Shown here in pieces: positions 52,324 to 60,502 of a stretch of DNA of 64,000 nucleotides. Within the stretch, counting starts at the first letter, position 1. Every line of letters starts with the position of its first letter. Source of the stretch: Achromobacter sp. RTa (GTDB taxonomy: Bacteria; Pseudomonadota; Gammaproteobacteria; Burkholderiales; Burkholderiaceae_B); assembly GCF_000757485.1 (NCBI RefSeq), contig NZ_JPYO01000027.1, positions 310,001 through 374,000 on the forward strand, written 5' to 3'. A program made the translations under genes and the position numbers. Below the pieces are notes generated by a model. It was given only the letters and a program-made list of their open reading frames with translations. It ran no database searches and was not told where the DNA came from.

Positions 52324-53301
52324 TTACATTGTCAGGATGATTTTGCCGATGTTTTCACCGCTTTCCATCATGGCATGGGCGCGGGAGGCCTCCGCCAACG
52401 GGAAGGTGGCGTGCACGATGGGCTTGATGGCCCCTTTTTCCAGCAGCGGCCAGGCCTGCTCGCGCAGGGCGCGGGCGATGGCGCCCTTGAAGGCGACCGG
52501 ACGGGGACGCAGGGTGGAGCCGGTGATGGTCAGGCGGCGGCGCATGACCTGGGCCGTGTCCACGTTGGCGTGGGATCCACCCAGTTGGGCGATGATAACG
52601 ATGCGGCCGTCGTCGGCCAGGCACTGCATGTCGCGGGCGATATAGTCGCCGGCCACCATGTCCAGGATCACGTCCACGCCGCGCCCGCCGGTCGCGTCCA
52701 GCACTTCCTTCACGAAGTCCTGGGTCTTGTAGTTGATGCCGCGCTCGGCGCCCAGGGCTTCCACCGCGCGGGCCCGCTCGTCGCTGCCGACCGTGGCGTA
52801 GACCTTGTGGCCCATGGCGCGGGCCAGCTGGATCGCCGTGGTGCCGATGCCGCTGGCGCCGCCGTGCACCAGCAGGGCCTCGCCCTCGGCCAGGCGGCCG
52901 CGGTCGAACACGTTGCTCCAGACGGTGAAATAGGTTTCCGGCAGGCCGGCGGCCTCGATGTCGGACAGACCCTTGGGAATGGGCAGGCATTGCTCCACGG
53001 GCGCCACGCAGTACTCCGCGTAGCCGCCGCCCGCCACCAGGGCGCAGACCTTGTCGCCCACGGCGAAGCCGCTGCCGGCCAGGTCGCCGCCGACGATCTC
53101 GCCGGCCACTTCCAGGCCCGGCAGGTCCGAGGCGCCGCGCGGCGGGGCGTAGTTGCCCTTGCGCTGGAACACGTCCGGGCGGTTGACGCCCGCGGCGCTC
53201 ACTTTGATCAGGACTTCACCCGCGCCGGTTTCCGGCGTGGGACGCTCCACGGGGACCAGGACCTCGGGGCCACCAGGGCGAGAGATTTCTACGGCGTGCA
53301 T
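52324..53301 (-). CDS. NAD(P)H-quinone oxidoreductase (zinc-free MDR family)
   Basis: 325 residues from ATG 53301, preceded by AAGGAGG 5 nt upstream. GroES-like N-terminal domain (GVNRPDVFQRKGNYAPP, LPGLEVAGEIV) and Rossmann domain with VHGGASGIGTTAIQLA. Zinc-binding cysteines of alcohol dehydrogenases are missing, as in QOR/PIG3 proteins. It reduces quinones with NADPH. It lies 132 nt upstream of tpiA, in the same direction. Confidence 0.92.
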   Translation of the reverse strand: MHAVEISRPGGPEVLVPVERPTPETGAGEVLIKVSAAGVNRPDVFQRKGNYAPPRGASDLPGLEVAGEIVGGDLAGSGFAVGDKVCALVAGGGYAEYCVAPVEQCLPIPKGLSDIEAAGLPETYFTVWSNVFDRGRLAEGEALLVHGGASGIGTTAIQLARAMGHKVYATVGSDERARAVEALGAERGINYKTQDFVKEVLDATGGRGVDVILDMVAGDYIARDMQCLADDGRIVIIAQLGGSHANVDTAQVMRRRLTITGSTLRPRPVAFKGAIARALREQAWPLLEKGAIKPIVHATFPLAEASRAHAMMESGENIGKIILTM

Positions 53302-53424
53302 CGCGTGCCTCCTTTGCAGCAAATGGATTATTATTGCGCCCTTTACTGCGGATCGCGTCCGCTTCGGGCAGATTGTTTGCCAGATGGCCGGATTGCCGGA
53401 CGATACGCGGTCCATGCACGACCC

Positions 53425-53512
53425 GGAAGCGTGGCAGAGTGGTCGATTGCACCGGTCTTGAAAACCGGCAACGGGCAACCGTTCGTGAGTTCGAATCTCA
53501 CCGCTTCCGCCA
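53425..53512 (+). tRNA. tRNA-Ser(UGA)
   Basis: 88 nt with encoded CCA. The acceptor stem pairs GGAAGCG with CGCTTCC. The anticodon stem ccggt/accgg holds the loop CTTGAAA, so the anticodon is TGA (53459-53461). The long variable arm (aacgggcaaccgtt) is that of serine tRNAs. Confidence 0.96.
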
Positions 53513-53524
53513 ACATATGGAATC

Positions 53525-53550
53525 AAGCCCTTGCTCCGCAAGGGCTTTTT
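53525..53550 (+). terminator. tRNA-Ser terminator
   Basis: Stem aagcccttgc/gcaagggctt, loop tcc, then a T-run, 12 nt after the tRNA. Confidence 0.85.
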
Positions 53551-53673
53551 CATTTGGCCTCGGGCATGCCCCGGAATGTCCCCGCAAGGGGTAGTATGGA
53601 TAGTGCTGCTGCTGTTCACGCTCCTCGGAGGGCGCCCGGACTCGCGCGCCCTCCTCACCTTCAGGAGGTTGTC

Positions 53674-54111
53674 ATGTACAAGCACATACTCATCCCCATC
53701 GATGGATCCGCCCTGGCCTATTCCGGCCTGGACCAAGGGCTGGGCCTGGCCCGCGCGCTGGGCGCAAGCGTCACGGTGCTGACTGTCTACAGCCCCTTCC
53801 AGACGATTTCCATGGAAACCGTGCAATTGGAAGGGGTGCGCACGGAATACGAACGCCACGCCCGCGACTTGGCCCAATCCTACCTGGCGGACGCCGCGGC
53901 CCGGGCAAAAACCGCCGGCGTGGCCTGCACGACGGAAATGCGCGAAAGCAGCAACCCCTACCAGGCGATCATCGACCTGGCGATGACCGAGGGCTGCGAC
54001 CTGATCGCCATGTCGTCGCGAGGCCACGGCGCGATGGCGGCCATGCTGCTGGGCAGCCAGACGCAAAAAGTGCTGGCGCACTCCACACTGCCGGTGATGG
54101 TGTACCGCTGA
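53674..54111 (+). CDS. Universal stress protein (UspA family)
   Basis: 145 residues from ATG 53674 with a strong TCAGGAGG. The start YKHILIPIDGSALAYSGL and the ATP-binding MSSRGHGAMAAMLLGSQTQKVLAHS (G-2x-G-9x-G-S/T pattern) define the ATP-binding UspA subgroup. It is a single-domain cytosolic protein. It stands alone between tRNA-Ser and a convergent LysR gene. Confidence 0.93.
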   Translation: MYKHILIPIDGSALAYSGLDQGLGLARALGASVTVLTVYSPFQTISMETVQLEGVRTEYERHARDLAQSYLADAAARAKTAGVACTTEMRESSNPYQAIIDLAMTEGCDLIAMSSRGHGAMAAMLLGSQTQKVLAHSTLPVMVYR

Positions 54112-54119
54112 GATCGGCG

Positions 54120-55046
54120 CTAATCCGCCCAATCGTAGCCTTCCAGCAAACCCAGCACGCTGCGCCTGACCGCCGCCACCGCCTCGTCGCGCAACGCATC
54201 TCCCCGCCATCCCATTTCGATGGCGTAGCCCGGCATGGCTATCGGACAGGGGAGCATGCGCAGGCCCGTGGCCGCGGCCAGGCCGCGCGCCGCGTGCGTG
54301 GGCAGCGTCGAAAGGGAATCGCCTCCGCGCAGCAGGAAGGCCAGCGCGGAGAAATGCGTGGTGGAGGCCTGCACGCGGCGCGTCAGCCCCAGGCCGTGCA
54401 GCACTTCGTCCACCACGCCGATGAAACCGCCCGAGGAAACGAGGACGTGCTGGCGACGGACGAATTCGGCTACCGACAGGGACTGCTGGCCCGGCTTCAG
54501 GCTTGCCGGATCCAGCAGACAGGCATAGCCGCCCTGCCCCACCGTTACGCGCTGCAAGGCGTGCGAGGCCAGGCCGCCTGAAGCGATCACCAGATCCGCC
54601 TCGCGCGCCATGAGCATGTCCGCGGCCAACCGGCTATGGGTCTGCCGGAAAATGATGCGCAGGCCCGGCGCGCTTTCCGCCAGGACGCCGATTGCCTCGC
54701 GTCCCAGCGCGATCTCGAAATCGTCCGACAGGCCCAGCGTTACGGACCGGCCGGCGAAGTCCGCCGCGCCCGGCCGCGCCAGCGCCAGGCTCTGGCGGCA
54801 TTTGTCGAGCGCCTCGCCGATGACGGGCCGCAACTCTCGAGCACGCAGGCTGGGCGCCAGCCCCCGGCCCGTCCGGGTGAACAGGGCATCACCATACAGC
54901 GCGCGCAGGCGGCCCAGCGCCGCGCTGACGGCCGACTGCGTCACGCCCAGGCGCAGGGCCGCCCGGCCTGCCCCGCCCTCGTCATAGATCGCCTCGAAAA
55001 CCTTCAGCAGGTTCAGATCCGTCGATTCGATATCAATTCTGTTCAT
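54120..55046 (-). CDS. LysR family transcriptional regulator (NodD/LeuO type)
   Basis: 308 residues from ATG 55046; an ATG at 55076 would add 10 residues and neither has a strong ribosome site. TDLNLLKVFEAIYDEGGAGR and RLGVTQSAVSAALGRLR form the winged helix. It is divergent from the nitrilase gene with a gap of 88 nt and is its probable regulator. Confidence 0.92.
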   Translation of the reverse strand: MNRIDIESTDLNLLKVFEAIYDEGGAGRAALRLGVTQSAVSAALGRLRALYGDALFTRTGRGLAPSLRARELRPVIGEALDKCRQSLALARPGAADFAGRSVTLGLSDDFEIALGREAIGVLAESAPGLRIIFRQTHSRLAADMLMAREADLVIASGGLASHALQRVTVGQGGYACLLDPASLKPGQQSLSVAEFVRRQHVLVSSGGFIGVVDEVLHGLGLTRRVQASTTHFSALAFLLRGGDSLSTLPTHAARGLAAATGLRMLPCPIAMPGYAIEMGWRGDALRDEAVAAVRRSVLGLLEGYDWAD

Positions 55047-55134
55047 ATCATTTATCTCTGGGCGGGATTGATTCATTTTAGGGGGAGCCGGACACTAGGG
55101 ACACGACATTCCTCCCATGCACGGAGATACCGCC

Positions 55135-56058
55135 ATGACCACCAAAACCGTTGCCGCGCTGCAGATCGGCTCTTCCCCGGAAGGCAAGGCCCAGACCCTG
55201 GAGAACATCCTCGCCTATGAAAACGAGATCGCGGCCTCCGGCGCGTCCCTCGTCGTCATGCCGGAAGCGCTTCTGGGCGGCTATCCCAAGGGCGAGATGT
55301 TCGGCACGCGCCTGGGCTATCGCCTGCCCGAGGGCCGCGAGGCCTACGCCCGCTACTACGAGAACGCGGTAGACGTGCCAGGTCCGGAAACGGAAGCGCT
55401 GGCCGGCCTGTCGCAACGCACCGGGGCCAGCCTGGTCGTAGGGGTTATCGAACGCGGCGGCAGCACGCTGTATTGCACCGCCCTCTTCTTCGAGCCCGGG
55501 ACCGGCCTGGCCGCCAAGCACCGCAAACTCATGCCGACCGGCACGGAGCGCCTGATCTGGGGCCAGGGCGACGGCTCGACCCTGCCCGTCATCGACGCGG
55601 CCGCCGGCCGCATCGGCGGCGCCATCTGCTGGGAAAACCACATGCCGCTGCTGCGCACCGCCATGTATGCCAAGGGCGTCGAGATCTGGTGCGCGCCCAC
55701 GGTGGACGAACGCGATATCTGGCAATGCTCCATGCGCCACATCGCCCACGAGGGCCGCTGCTTCGTCGTCAGCGCCTGCCAGGTGCAGCCCTCGCCCGCC
55801 GAACTGGGCCAGGACGTGCCGGGCTGGGACGCCGCCCGGCCGCTGATCAACGGCGGATCGGTCATCGTCGGCCCGCTGGGCGACGTCCTGGCGGGCCCCT
55901 TGCGCGGCAAGCCCGGACTGCTGACCGCCCAGGTGGATATCGGGGAGCTGGTGCGCGCCCGCTACGATTTCGACGTGGTGGGGCACTATTCGCGCCCCGA
56001 TGTGTTCTCGCTGACTGTCGATGAACGGCCCCGCCCGCCGGTGCAATTCATCTCCTGA
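55135..56058 (+). CDS. Nitrilase family protein
   Basis: 307 residues from ATG 55135, chosen because GGAGATA lies about 8 nt upstream; ATG 55117 has none. The catalytic triad is Glu44 ([10 protein letters not shown]), Lys131 (KHRKLMPTG) and Cys165 ([10 protein letters not shown]). The WENHMP context is that of true nitrilases/cyanide-degrading enzymes rather than amidases. It hydrolyses a nitrile to a carboxylic acid and ammonia. It has its own LysR regulator. Confidence 0.92.
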   Translation: MTTKTVAALQIGSSPEGKAQTLENILAYENEIAASGASLVVMPEALLGGYPKGEMFGTRLGYRLPEGREAYARYYENAVDVPGPETEALAGLSQRTGASLVVGVIERGGSTLYCTALFFEPGTGLAAKHRKLMPTGTERLIWGQGDGSTLPVIDAAAGRIGGAICWENHMPLLRTAMYAKGVEIWCAPTVDERDIWQCSMRHIAHEGRCFVVSACQVQPSPAELGQDVPGWDAARPLINGGSVIVGPLGDVLAGPLRGKPGLLTAQVDIGELVRARYDFDVVGHYSRPDVFSLTVDERPRPPVQFIS

Positions 56059-56068
56059 AGCCAAAGTC

Positions 56069-56089
56069 GGCCCGGCGCTGAGCCGGGCC
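56069..56089 (+). terminator. Hairpin after the nitrilase gene
   Basis: An 8-bp GC stem ggcccggc/gccgggcc with a 5-nt loop, 11 nt past the stop. It has no T-run, so it may only protect the mRNA end. Confidence 0.5.
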
Positions 56090-56139
56090 CCGGGATGGTA
56101 TAGTCTCGCCCGCTGCCAGCCCTTCGAGGGCTGCGCAAT

Positions 56140-56447
56140 GCCCGAGTGGTGAAATTGGTAGACACAAGGGACTTGAACTAATTTGAGCCCTTTGGAGGAA
56201 ACTCCAAAGGTGTAGCCCGTCAAACTCGGCGAATGCCCTGGACACGTTCCGAGCCAACGCCGAGCCAAGCCCCGCTTGCAAAACCGGGGAAGGTGTAGAG
56301 AGCAGACGGCGGGCACCTAAGGCTGCAAGGCTAAGGTGAAGGCGTGCTCCAGACCACGAACAGCCCGCGCTGGCGGCGAAAGCCGAAGTGGTAAGAAAAT
56401 CCCTCGACCTCGCGGTCGTACCGGTTCGATTCCGGTCTCGGGCACCA
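56140..56447 (+). tRNA. tRNA-Leu(UAA) interrupted by a group I intron
   Basis: The exons are 56140-56174 and 56396-56447 (87 nt joined, CCA encoded). Acceptor arms GCCCGAG and CTCGGGC lie at the two ends, so the gene is read across the gap. Joining the exons gives the anticodon arm aggga-CTTAAAA-tccct with anticodon TAA, a variable arm cgacc/ggtcg and a T arm accgg/ccggt. The break is between U34 and A35, the same position as in cyanobacterial and plastid tRNA-Leu(UAA). A TATAGT at 56099-56104 may be the -10 box. Confidence 0.93.
56175..56395 (+). ncRNA. Group I self-splicing intron (221 nt)
   Basis: P1 pairs the 5' exon end gggactt (one A bulged) with gagccc (56185-56190), leaving the U-G wobble at the splice site. 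P2 is tttggag/ctccaaa with a GAAA loop. P3 pairs 56217-56221 (ccgtc) with 56305-56309 (gacgg). P7 pairs 56300-56304 (gagca) with 56345-56349 (tgctc). P8 is cacct.../...aggtg (56314-56338). P9 is accac/gtggt (56353-56392), containing another GAAA tetraloop. The last base is the required G (56395). P3 and P7 interlock as in the group I core. There is no internal ORF, so it is not mobile by itself. Confidence 0.9.
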
Positions 56448-56464
56448 CCCACCCTGCCTCCATC

Positions 56465-56482
56465 GGCGCGCTTTTGCGCGCC
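56465..56482 (+). terminator. Hairpin after tRNA-Leu(UAA)
   Basis: Stem ggcgcgc/gcgcgcc with a TTTT loop, 17 nt after the tRNA; the T-run after it is poor. Confidence 0.5.
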
Positions 56483-56547
56483 TGTTACTGCCCCCGCCCC
56501 CTTCCCGACCGGTCCGCTTCTCACATAAGCAAGCCAAAGCTAGAATT

Positions 56548-56570
56548 GCGTCTGATTCTTATTCGCAAAT
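56548..56570. promoter_or_regulatory. Fur-box-like sequence
   Basis: The stretch gcgtctgattcttattcgc and flanks sits in a short AT-rich window. Its reverse complement matches 11 of 19 positions of the Fur consensus by eye, with the typical gaat-a-a-gaatca words. It lies before the ECF sigma remnant and the esterase gene, which suggests iron control. A scan with a Fur matrix would settle it. Confidence 0.5.
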
Positions 56571-56588
56571 AATTTTCCCCAACGTGGA

Positions 56589-56681
56589 GTGCCCTCAACC
56601 CCTGCGGCGGCCGACCGCGACGTGGTCGCGTCGATGTACCGCGAACACCATGCCTGGCTGTTGGCGTTCTACACCTGGTAG
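56589..56681 (+). pseudogene. Remnant of a FecI-type ECF sigma factor gene
   Basis: A 30-codon frame from GTG 56589 to TAG 56681 encodes a peptide containing VVASMYREHHAWLLAFY. FecI-type sigma factors begin with the pattern Y-x3-HH-x-WL-x3-L, so this is the N-terminus of one, cut off at the 17th residue or so of region 2. The rest of the gene is absent; the esterase gene starts 8 nt later. The probable cause is a deletion that also removed any anti-sigma and receptor genes. Confidence 0.6.
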
Positions 56682-56688
56682 GCCTCCG

Positions 56689-57642
56689 ATGAAAAACAAG
56701 ATCTCGCGTCCGATTTCCACCGCCGTACTGGCGTGCATCCTGGCCACGGCGGCGCAGGCGCAAGCGCCCGCGGCGGCGCCCGACGCTCCGCTGCGCCCGG
56801 GCATGCAGCCCCTCGGGGAAACCGTGGCCGACCACCCCTCGGCGGTCTATCGGTTCGAAACGCACAATCTGGACTCGGACGATGGCAAGCGCCACTATCG
56901 TATCCAGATCGCCATTCCCAGGAAGCCGCCCGAAAGCGGCGGCAGCCCGGCGCTCTACATGCTGGACGGCAACGCCGCCCTGGCCACGTTGACGCCGGCC
57001 GACCTGGACCGGCTGGGACAGGGCCGCGCGCCGGTGCTGGTCGCGCTGGGCTACGACGTAGACACGCGCAACGACGTGGTGTCGCGGGCCTACGACTACA
57101 CGCCGCCGGTGTTCGAGAACGGCAAGCCCGTGCCTGCTCCCGTGGTGCGCGGCCGCGTTGGCGGCGGCGCCGACATTTTCCTGGAGTTGATCCGCGGCAA
57201 GGTAAAACCGCTGGTGCGGGAACGCGCCGCCATCGACCCGGACCGCGAATACCTGTGGGGCCATTCTTACGGCGGCCTTTTCACGCTGCACGTGCTCTTT
57301 ACGCGCCCCCAGGCCTTCGCCCGCTACATCGTCGGCGACCCTTCGGCCTGGTGGCATGACGGCGCGCTGATCGAAGAATGGCGGCGGTTCGACGCCCGCG
57401 AGGCCGCCGGCAAGCGCGTGGCGATCCTGGTCGGCACCAAGCCGCGCGATGCCAACCGCCCCATGCCCGGCGGCGCCGCGCCTGCCGCGGGCGAGGATCC
57501 ACGCGCCGCCGTGCGCGAAATGGCCCTGGGTTTGAAGTCGGCAGGCGCCGACGCCAGCTATGAGGCCTTCCCGCAATTCGGCCACGGCGAAATGATCCGA
57601 GCATCGCTGGAACGCGCGCTGGAGGTCGCGGCTCAACCTTGA
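56689..57642 (+). CDS. Siderophore-esterase-like alpha/beta hydrolase, exported
   Basis: 317 residues with a signal peptide (about 1-25, ending AQAQA). The fold is esterase D/IroE-like: ALYMLDGNAAL, the nucleophile elbow GHSYGG (Ser193), and a C-terminal His299 in QFGHGEM. IroE and BesA hydrolyse catecholate siderophores. The Fur-like box and ECF sigma remnant upstream support an iron-uptake role. ATG 56689 is preceded only by a weak AGG. A plain periplasmic esterase is the alternative. Confidence 0.82.
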   Translation: MKNKISRPISTAVLACILATAAQAQAPAAAPDAPLRPGMQPLGETVADHPSAVYRFETHNLDSDDGKRHYRIQIAIPRKPPESGGSPALYMLDGNAALATLTPADLDRLGQGRAPVLVALGYDVDTRNDVVSRAYDYTPPVFENGKPVPAPVVRGRVGGGADIFLELIRGKVKPLVRERAAIDPDREYLWGHSYGGLFTLHVLFTRPQAFARYIVGDPSAWWHDGALIEEWRRFDAREAAGKRVAILVGTKPRDANRPMPGGAAPAAGEDPRAAVREMALGLKSAGADASYEAFPQFGHGEMIRASLERALEVAAQP

Positions 57643-57737
57643 AGGCCGGCGTTCCGGCGGAAGCGCTTACACTGCACGGTTGCGGCCCCATCCCGGCCGC
57701 GCCGAACGCCCTGAACGCCCTGCACACCCCACCCGCC

Positions 57738-58355
57738 TTGACCATTCCGAACGCTTCCCCGCCCTTCATCGTCCTCGACGCCTGCGTCCTCATGTCGGGC
57801 ATCCTGCGCCGCCTGCTGCTCCGGCTGGCCGAGGCGGGCGTGTTCGAGCCAGTCTGGACCGACCGCATCGGAGAGGAATGGCGCCGCAACGCCTCGCGCA
57901 TCTGGGAGATACCGCCCGAGGTCATGACCGAGTTGTGGGACGACATGAATGCGCGCTTTCCCGCCGCCCGGGAAATGGATACGCAGGTCTACGAGGCGTC
58001 CTTGCGCTACAGCGACCCCAAGGATTTCCACGTGATCGCGGCCGGCCTGGCGCGGCGCGCCCGCTGCGGCCTGCAGCAGCCGCCCGTGGTGCAGGTGCTG
58101 ACCTGGAACCTGAAAGACTTCAACCGTTCGGAACTGCGCCGCCAGGGCCTGGATGTCTACAACCCCGACCGCATGCTGGTGCAATGGTGGCAAGCCGGCG
58201 CGGACCGCATCCGCGAAGCCGCGGCGCAGGTGCCCGCCGACTACGTCGCGCTGGGGCGCGAGCCCGAGCCGCTGTCGGCGACGCTGCACCGCGAGCGGCT
58301 GTACGGCCTGAAGAACCTGCTGGCGCGCGACGCCGTCTCCGCCAGCGCGGCCTGA
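57738..58355 (+). CDS. PIN domain protein
   Basis: About 205 residues from a TTG at 57738. The frame is open back to a TTG at 57639 that overlaps the esterase stop, and no ATG lies before the domain, so the start is uncertain. PIN motifs: FIVLDACVLMSG (first acidic residue), EEWRRN, DPKDFHVIAAGLA and LTWNLKDFN. Members are Mg-dependent ribonucleases, often toxins. No antitoxin-like gene is adjacent. Confidence 0.72.
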   Translation: MTIPNASPPFIVLDACVLMSGILRRLLLRLAEAGVFEPVWTDRIGEEWRRNASRIWEIPPEVMTELWDDMNARFPAAREMDTQVYEASLRYSDPKDFHVIAAGLARRARCGLQQPPVVQVLTWNLKDFNRSELRRQGLDVYNPDRMLVQWWQAGADRIREAAAQVPADYVALGREPEPLSATLHRERLYGLKNLLARDAVSASAA

Positions 58356-58360
58356 CGTCC

Positions 58361-59578
58361 TCAGTGGTCGTGGTTGCTGGCGGCGAAGCCCGCCGCGTTC
58401 AGCACCTCGATCACTTCCTGGATATGCTCGGGGCCGCGCGTCTGAAGCACGAAGTCCACTTCGACATTGCGCACCGGCAATGAGGTGAACGCGCGCTGGT
58501 GGTGCACCTCGGTAATGTTGGCCTGCGCATCGGCGATGAGCTTGGTGGCATGAGCCAACGCGCCCGGCAGGTCGCGCAGGTCCACGCGGATGCGGGCCAG
58601 GCGGCCGGCGCGCACCATGCCGCGCTCGATCAGTTCGCCCAGCATCAACGGGTCGATATTGCCGCCCGTCAGGACCAAGCCGATGCGCTTGCCCTTGTAG
58701 CGGTCGCTGCCTTCTTCCTGCGCGCGCAACAGTGCGGCCAAGCCCGCGGCCCCAGCCCCTTCGACCACCGATTTCTCGATTTCCAGCAACACCACGATGG
58801 CGTGCTCGATATCGCTTTCGCTGACCAGTTCGATGCGGTCGACCAACTGGCCGACGATGGGCCGGGTCAGCTCGCCGGGCGATTTGACGGCAATGCCCTC
58901 CGCGATGGTGTAGGCCCCCTGCGGCATGGACACGCCCTTGACGGCCGCGTACATGGAAGGAAAACGCTCGGTCTGCACGCCGACGATCTCGATGCCGGGC
59001 TTGAGCGCCTTGGCCGCGGTGGCGATGCCCGAAATCAGGCCGCCTCCGCCGATGGCGATGACCAGCGTGTCCAGCTGCGGCTGGTCCTCCAGCATTTCCA
59101 GCGCCACCGTGCCCTGCCCCGAAATGACGGCCTCGTCGTCATAGGGGTGGATCATGGTGAGCCCGCGTTCCTGCGCCAGTTCGTAGCCGCGCGCCTTGGC
59201 GTCATCGAAGGTGTCGCCCGCCAGCACGACCTCGGCGCCAAAACGGCGCGTATTGGCGATCTTCACGGTCGGCGTGAAGCGCGGCATCACGATCACCGCC
59301 GGCACGCCCATGCGCTGCGCATGGTAGGCCACGCCCTGGGCGTGGTTGCCTGCCGACACCGCGATCACGCCCGCGGCGCGCTCTGCGTCCGACAGCGTCA
59401 GCATGCGGTTCAGCGCGCCCCGTTCCTTGAACGACGCCGTGAACTGCAGGTTCTCGAACTTCAGCCAGATTTCGGCGCCGAAGATGTCGGACAGCGTGCG
59501 GGAAAGGGTAAACGGGGTCTTCAGCACCTGGCCACGCAGGTTTTCGCGGGCGGTCTGAATGGAGGCGATATCGATCAC
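58361..59578 (-). CDS. Threonine ammonia-lyase (threonine dehydratase)
   Basis: 405 residues. PLP-binding Lys51 is in FTASFKERGALN; the phosphate-binding glycine loop is AIGGGGLISG; SAGNHAQGVAYHA is the substrate loop. A single C-terminal ACT domain (about 330-405, IRVDLRDLPGALAHATKLI) makes it the biodegradative/short type rather than the two-ACT IlvA of E. coli. It converts threonine to 2-oxobutanoate and ammonia. Confidence 0.94.
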   Translation of the reverse strand: MIDIASIQTARENLRGQVLKTPFTLSRTLSDIFGAEIWLKFENLQFTASFKERGALNRMLTLSDAERAAGVIAVSAGNHAQGVAYHAQRMGVPAVIVMPRFTPTVKIANTRRFGAEVVLAGDTFDDAKARGYELAQERGLTMIHPYDDEAVISGQGTVALEMLEDQPQLDTLVIAIGGGGLISGIATAAKALKPGIEIVGVQTERFPSMYAAVKGVSMPQGAYTIAEGIAVKSPGELTRPIVGQLVDRIELVSESDIEHAIVVLLEIEKSVVEGAGAAGLAALLRAQEEGSDRYKGKRIGLVLTGGNIDPLMLGELIERGMVRAGRLARIRVDLRDLPGALAHATKLIADAQANITEVHHQRAFTSLPVRNVEVDFVLQTRGPEHIQEVIEVLNAAGFAASNHDH

Positions 59579-59592
59579 GGTGGAGAATCCTG

Positions 59593-60333
59593 TTAGCGCA
59601 CCGGCAGGAAATTGAATAGCAGCAGGCCTTGCGCGTAGTTGATCCCGATGCGCCGCGTGTTCTCGCCGAGCAGGTTGGCGATCAGGTCCAACCGGCCGAT
59701 GATGGCGCCGAATTCGCGCTCAAAACTGAGGTTCGTGGCGTTCAAGGACATTTCATTGGCCAGCAGCAGGGGTTCGCCCTGGCTGTTCCGGCGCGACGCC
59801 AGCAGCCAGGCGGCCGCCTCGACGTTACGTGCGGCATTGTAAATCCGCTGCCCGTCCAATGCGTCCGTAGCGTACAGGCGGGTTTTCCCGTTGTGCGCGG
59901 CAATAATCGTGTCGGCCAGGCCGTAGATGAATGCGGCCACGCGGTCGCCGGAGTAATTCGGGTCCAGCGCCACCGCCAGGATCTGGACGTCGCGCAGGCC
60001 CGCAAGATCGCTGGGAGGGATCCGGACTTCGATGGAATGCTTGACGAGCTCGATCGCCTTCGCCTGGTCGGCCACGCCGGTCTTGCGCCATTCCCTGGGA
60101 TTGCGGCGGTAGAGCTTGTCGAGGAGGACGTACAGGCTGGCGAGGTTGTCCCGCACCTCCAGCGTGACGGTGCGGTTGAAATCGGTCTGGCCGAACTGGT
60201 CGGCGGACATGCCTTCGCTGTTGGGTCCGCGCTGGCCTGGCCCGGGGCTGCTGGTGCAGCCGGCCAGCAACATTGCAAGCAGCGCCGCGGCGCCAGCGGA
60301 TCTCAGCCGTCCGGTCATGCCTTGCTCATCCAT
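59593..60333 (-). CDS. Predicted lipoprotein of unknown function
   Basis: 246 residues; a start at 60318 is also possible. The signal ends in the lipobox LLAGC (Cys26). The mature part is mixed helical, with Tyr- and Arg-rich stretches (NLASLYVLLDKLYRRNPREW), RVAAFIYGLADTIIAAHNGKT and a C-terminal hydrophobic stretch GINYAQGLLLFNFLPVR. I do not recognise the family. It lies 14 nt upstream of threonine ammonia-lyase in the same direction, so the two may share a transcript. Confidence 0.75.
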   Translation of the reverse strand: MDEQGMTGRLRSAGAAALLAMLLAGCTSSPGPGQRGPNSEGMSADQFGQTDFNRTVTLEVRDNLASLYVLLDKLYRRNPREWRKTGVADQAKAIELVKHSIEVRIPPSDLAGLRDVQILAVALDPNYSGDRVAAFIYGLADTIIAAHNGKTRLYATDALDGQRIYNAARNVEAAAWLLASRRNSQGEPLLLANEMSLNATNLSFEREFGAIIGRLDLIANLLGENTRRIGINYAQGLLLFNFLPVR

Positions 60334-60459
60334 TTCCCCCCGCGAGTACGCCTGAAGGCCGCGCTCTGGGCTGGCGGGCCTTGCTCTTCGCGCAAGACTT
60401 TACAGGAAGTGGGGGAATTTGGGAGGCGCCTGTGCAGGCCCAGCCTGCCCAAAAAAGAA

Positions 60460-60479
60460 ACGGCGCCCGAAGGCGCCGT
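60460..60479 (-). terminator. pnp terminator
   Basis: Stem acggcgcc/ggcgccgt, loop cgaa, followed on the minus strand by ttcttttt. It lies 23 nt beyond the pnp stop. Confidence 0.85.
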
Positions 60480-60502
60480 CTTGTGCTACCGGTTACGCAG
60501 GC

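Noticed and set aside
52324-54210. A 628-codon minus-strand frame joining a novel N-terminus to the quinone oxidoreductase
   Set aside because: It crosses tRNA-Ser and the universal stress gene antisense; the true ATG is 53301 with a strong ribosome site.
56048-56524. Frames on both strands inside the tRNA-Leu/intron region
   Set aside because: They read through folded RNA elements, have no ribosome sites and no domains.
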